Assembly (NCBI RefSeq): GCF_019175285.1
Contig: NC_056530.1
Coordinates: forward strand, 2,030,619 to 2,094,618
DNA: 64,000 nt
Direction of reading: 5' to 3'
From: Sceloporus undulatus
Lineage: Eukaryota; Chordata; Lepidosauria; Squamata; Phrynosomatidae
The translations under genes and the position numbers were made by a program. The notes beneath the pieces are model-generated. The model saw nothing but the letters and a program-made list of their open reading frames with translations. It was not told the origin of the DNA and did not search any database. Below, in pieces: positions 62,150 through 64,000 of the stretch. Positions within the stretch are counted from its first letter, which is position 1. Each line of letters starts with the position of its first letter.

Positions 62150-62570
62150 GGTCCAAAACACACTGCAAAACAATCCAGTTTGAACCGCTTCACCTGCCTG
62201 GTTCAATGCTAAGCAATTAGGAAACTGTAGTTCTCTGAGACATTCAGCCTTCTCTGTCAGAGAGCTCTGGTGCAACAATAAACTACAACTCCTAGCACTG
62301 ACCCAGGGCAGTTAAAGCAATCTCAAATTGGATTACAATGGGCCCTTGTTATCTGCTGGTTCCAGGACCTCCCTGTGGATAACAAATTGTGGAGGCTCAA
62401 GTCCCATTAAATACAATGGCATAGCAAAATGGGGTCCTTTATTAAAATGGAAAATCAAGGTTTGCTATTTGGAATTTATACTTTTAAAAAATATTTCCAA
62501 GCCGTGGACGCTTGAATCCGTGGATAAAAATCCATGCATAAGGATTGTATTCTGCAGTCTGATTTGGGCC
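62150..62570. mobile_element. Harbinger-like miniature transposon, interrupted by another element, TSD CGT
   Basis: Starts GGTCCAAAACACACTGC and ends CTGCAGTCTGATTTGGGCC, flanked by CGT (62147-62149, 62571-62573). The interior matches 6006-6222. The Tigger-like element at 62336-62547 splits it at a TA. Confidence 0.78.
62336..62547. mobile_element. Tigger-like miniature element nested in the element at 62150-62570
   Basis: CAATGGGCCCTTGTTATC to CATAAGGATTG with TA on both sides (62334-62335, 62548-62549). Shares TCCCATTAAATACAATGGCA and CCGTGGACGCTTGAATCCG with 53932-54152. Confidence 0.78.
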
Positions 62571-63789
62571 CGTGTCTGGCAAGGGACTGATAATATCAAC
62601 TGCTAATGTAGTCATGTATGTCTAGATTGTAGTAAAAAAGTGACCCCAAAAACCTGAGTTTACTATCCATGGGTCAGTGTAAGTACCATACTCTTACCAG
62701 AAAAGGAACCAGCCTCTGATAAAAGACAGAACAAATCTGTCTTGGAAGCACTGATTCTCTCTATTCTCTCATCCATCCAGCCTTAGTGTGAGAATAAATA
62801 GTGATGTTTGCTTGAATTTTGTAAATCATTTGGCATTGTTTCCCTTTGCTCACTCTTTAATCTTTTTTAACATGCCCCTAAATTTTACCCTCGATTATCC
62901 ATGGATTATATCAAAAGCCTTAATTTTGGCCCTAAAATCTGTCCTACTTATACATGAGGCCGACGTATAGTTTATATGGTAGTCTTCGGAGGTAGGCAAA
63001 GTATGGTAAATCTCCCTTCCTGTCTCAGTGCAGTTAAATTTTCGTCTCTCAGCTCCACAGAGACTCTGGTTGCCTGCAATGCCATTAGTGTTCCCATAGT
63101 CCAGACTCGCTTATTTTCCATCTGCCCGCCTGCCAACCTAAAAGGATGCTAATGCTGCCTGGAAGGTACTGCCTTTGTCAATACGGTCAGGAAAGCACTC
63201 AAGTGCCTTGAAGGGCAGGTCAAGGATGGCACCAGGCAGATAAAAAGCCGAGATGAGCGGCAATGGACGGAAAGCCTGGATTCGAAGAATTGCCAGGAGC
63301 CAAGCAGGAGCGAGAAATTGAGCAGAGCAGGTTGCAATGCCACTGGGCGCTTGAAGCCAAGACAATTACACCCTGGCACTCCAACAAATCCAGAACTATT
63401 TTTCTCACCTAGAAAGGTCCTAGGAGGTGAGACAAAACATCCTATCAGTCTGACAAAAAAGCTATTTGTGACCAGCCACTTTTTGTTACACTGATTCAGA
63501 CAACTAAAGGACTGTCTTTAGGAGCAAGGGTTGTTAAAATGTCTGCAAGTACCGAATCTTCTGCAGGTGTAAATTCTGCAATATCTTGCCATTGTAGGGT
63601 CATTCTGTTTCCTAAGGCTTCAGCCTTTTGAAGGAAACAAAATAATATGAAATGTTAAAATATGTCAAAGCCAAGCTTGTTAGGGTCTAGCTTTAAATCA
63701 GCAGAGCAGCAGAAATGTGTCTTTGGAGTTTATCACACTGGGGCTAATTTCAGCATTAAAGAGAAGTTAAGAAGTGGATTTAAAACAGC

Positions 63790-64000
63790 CCCGCAAATAA
63801 AGTGAAAATGGTGAGTAATTGCGCGAGTGACTATCACACGCAATTGCGCAAATAAAGTGATATCGCAAATGCATTGTCATTGAAATCCCAAAAGTAAAAA
63901 GACGCACTGTTAATGCGCATTTCTTTGTGACCACTTAAGGGCGGGTTTTGTGCGATTTCATGTGAAATTGTTTCGCTGAATTACGCAATTTTCCCAGGAT
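63790..64000. repeat. CpG-containing AT-rich repeat at window edge
   Basis: CGCAAATAAAGTGA occurs at about 63791 and 63847; TTGCGC and GCGCATT motifs recur among AT-rich sequence. Related text occurs near 29610-29690. It may be one end of an unnamed DNA element. Confidence 0.4.

Larger units (their letters stand above)
55639..64000 (-). other. SELENON: SELENON intron 1 (partial) and upstream sequence
   Basis: No GC-rich signal-anchor exon is visible, so exon 1 probably lies beyond the window. Contents: a hAT element at 56079-56214, an interspersed repeat near 57040-57160, a CR1 at 58990-59935, a SINE at 60488-60684, and nested transposons at 62150-62570. An odd CpG-containing repeat at 63790-64000 closes the window. 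Confidence 0.55.

Noticed and set aside
63138-63408. Possible SELENON exon 1
   Set aside because: Overlapping - strand frames are hydrophobic but lack the expected Arg-rich head and Ala-rich anchor, and no donor in the needed phase is evident.

Overview
The window is nuclear DNA from a vertebrate, almost certainly a squamate reptile and probably a lizard. It has intron-rich host genes, CR1, L2 and BovB-type LINE pieces, and many tRNA-derived SINEs with (CAA)n tails. It also has many short palindromic DNA transposons. I cannot name the species. I saw no retrovirus or LTR element, tRNA gene, rRNA gene or CRISPR array.

Three host genes can be read exon by exon, and they form the same block as human 1p36.11. 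(1) AUNIP, last coding exon, + strand, 1168-2087, with a poly(A) signal at 2411. (2) MTFR1L, - strand, six coding exons from 21553 down to a stop at 4776. A CpG-rich promoter is likely near 28.2-28.3 kb. (3) SELENON (selenoprotein N), - strand, 11 coding exons from 55638 down to a stop at 37281. Its first exon is not visible and probably lies beyond 64000. AUNIP and MTFR1L are convergent, as in mammals; SELENON lies upstream of MTFR1L on the same strand.

SELENON is the most informative locus. Its selenocysteine UGA (43820-43822) is one base from an exon end. The next exon begins with a stem-loop matching the known selenocysteine redefinition element. A possible SECIS lies about 760 nt after the stop. 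Exons 11 and 12 each carry a one-base length error, although the protein is otherwise well conserved. Assembly error seems more likely than gene loss.

Layout: 1-480 CR1 end; 481-1167 AUNIP intron; 1168-2435 AUNIP exon and 3' UTR; 2.4-4.2 kb convergent intergenic; 4.2-21.6 kb MTFR1L exons and introns full of SINEs and small DNA transposons; 21.6-28.2 kb long MTFR1L 5' intron with CR1, BovB and palindromic elements; 27.4-28.1 kb tandem array grown from a SINE segment; 28.1-28.4 kb CpG promoter region; 28.4-29.2 kb extreme C-rich tract; 29.2-37.2 kb intergenic DNA and SELENON 3' UTR, including a CpG-rich transposon that looks like a promoter; 37.3-55.6 kb SELENON; 55.6-64 kb SELENON intron 1 with CR1, SINE and nested transposons.

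I found no convincing undescribed gene system. The points most worth checking are the SINE-derived tandem array next to the MTFR1L promoter, the CpG-rich miniature transposon at 33361-33717, the C-rich tract, the SELENON frame breaks, and an unassigned reading frame near 30.3-30.6 kb.
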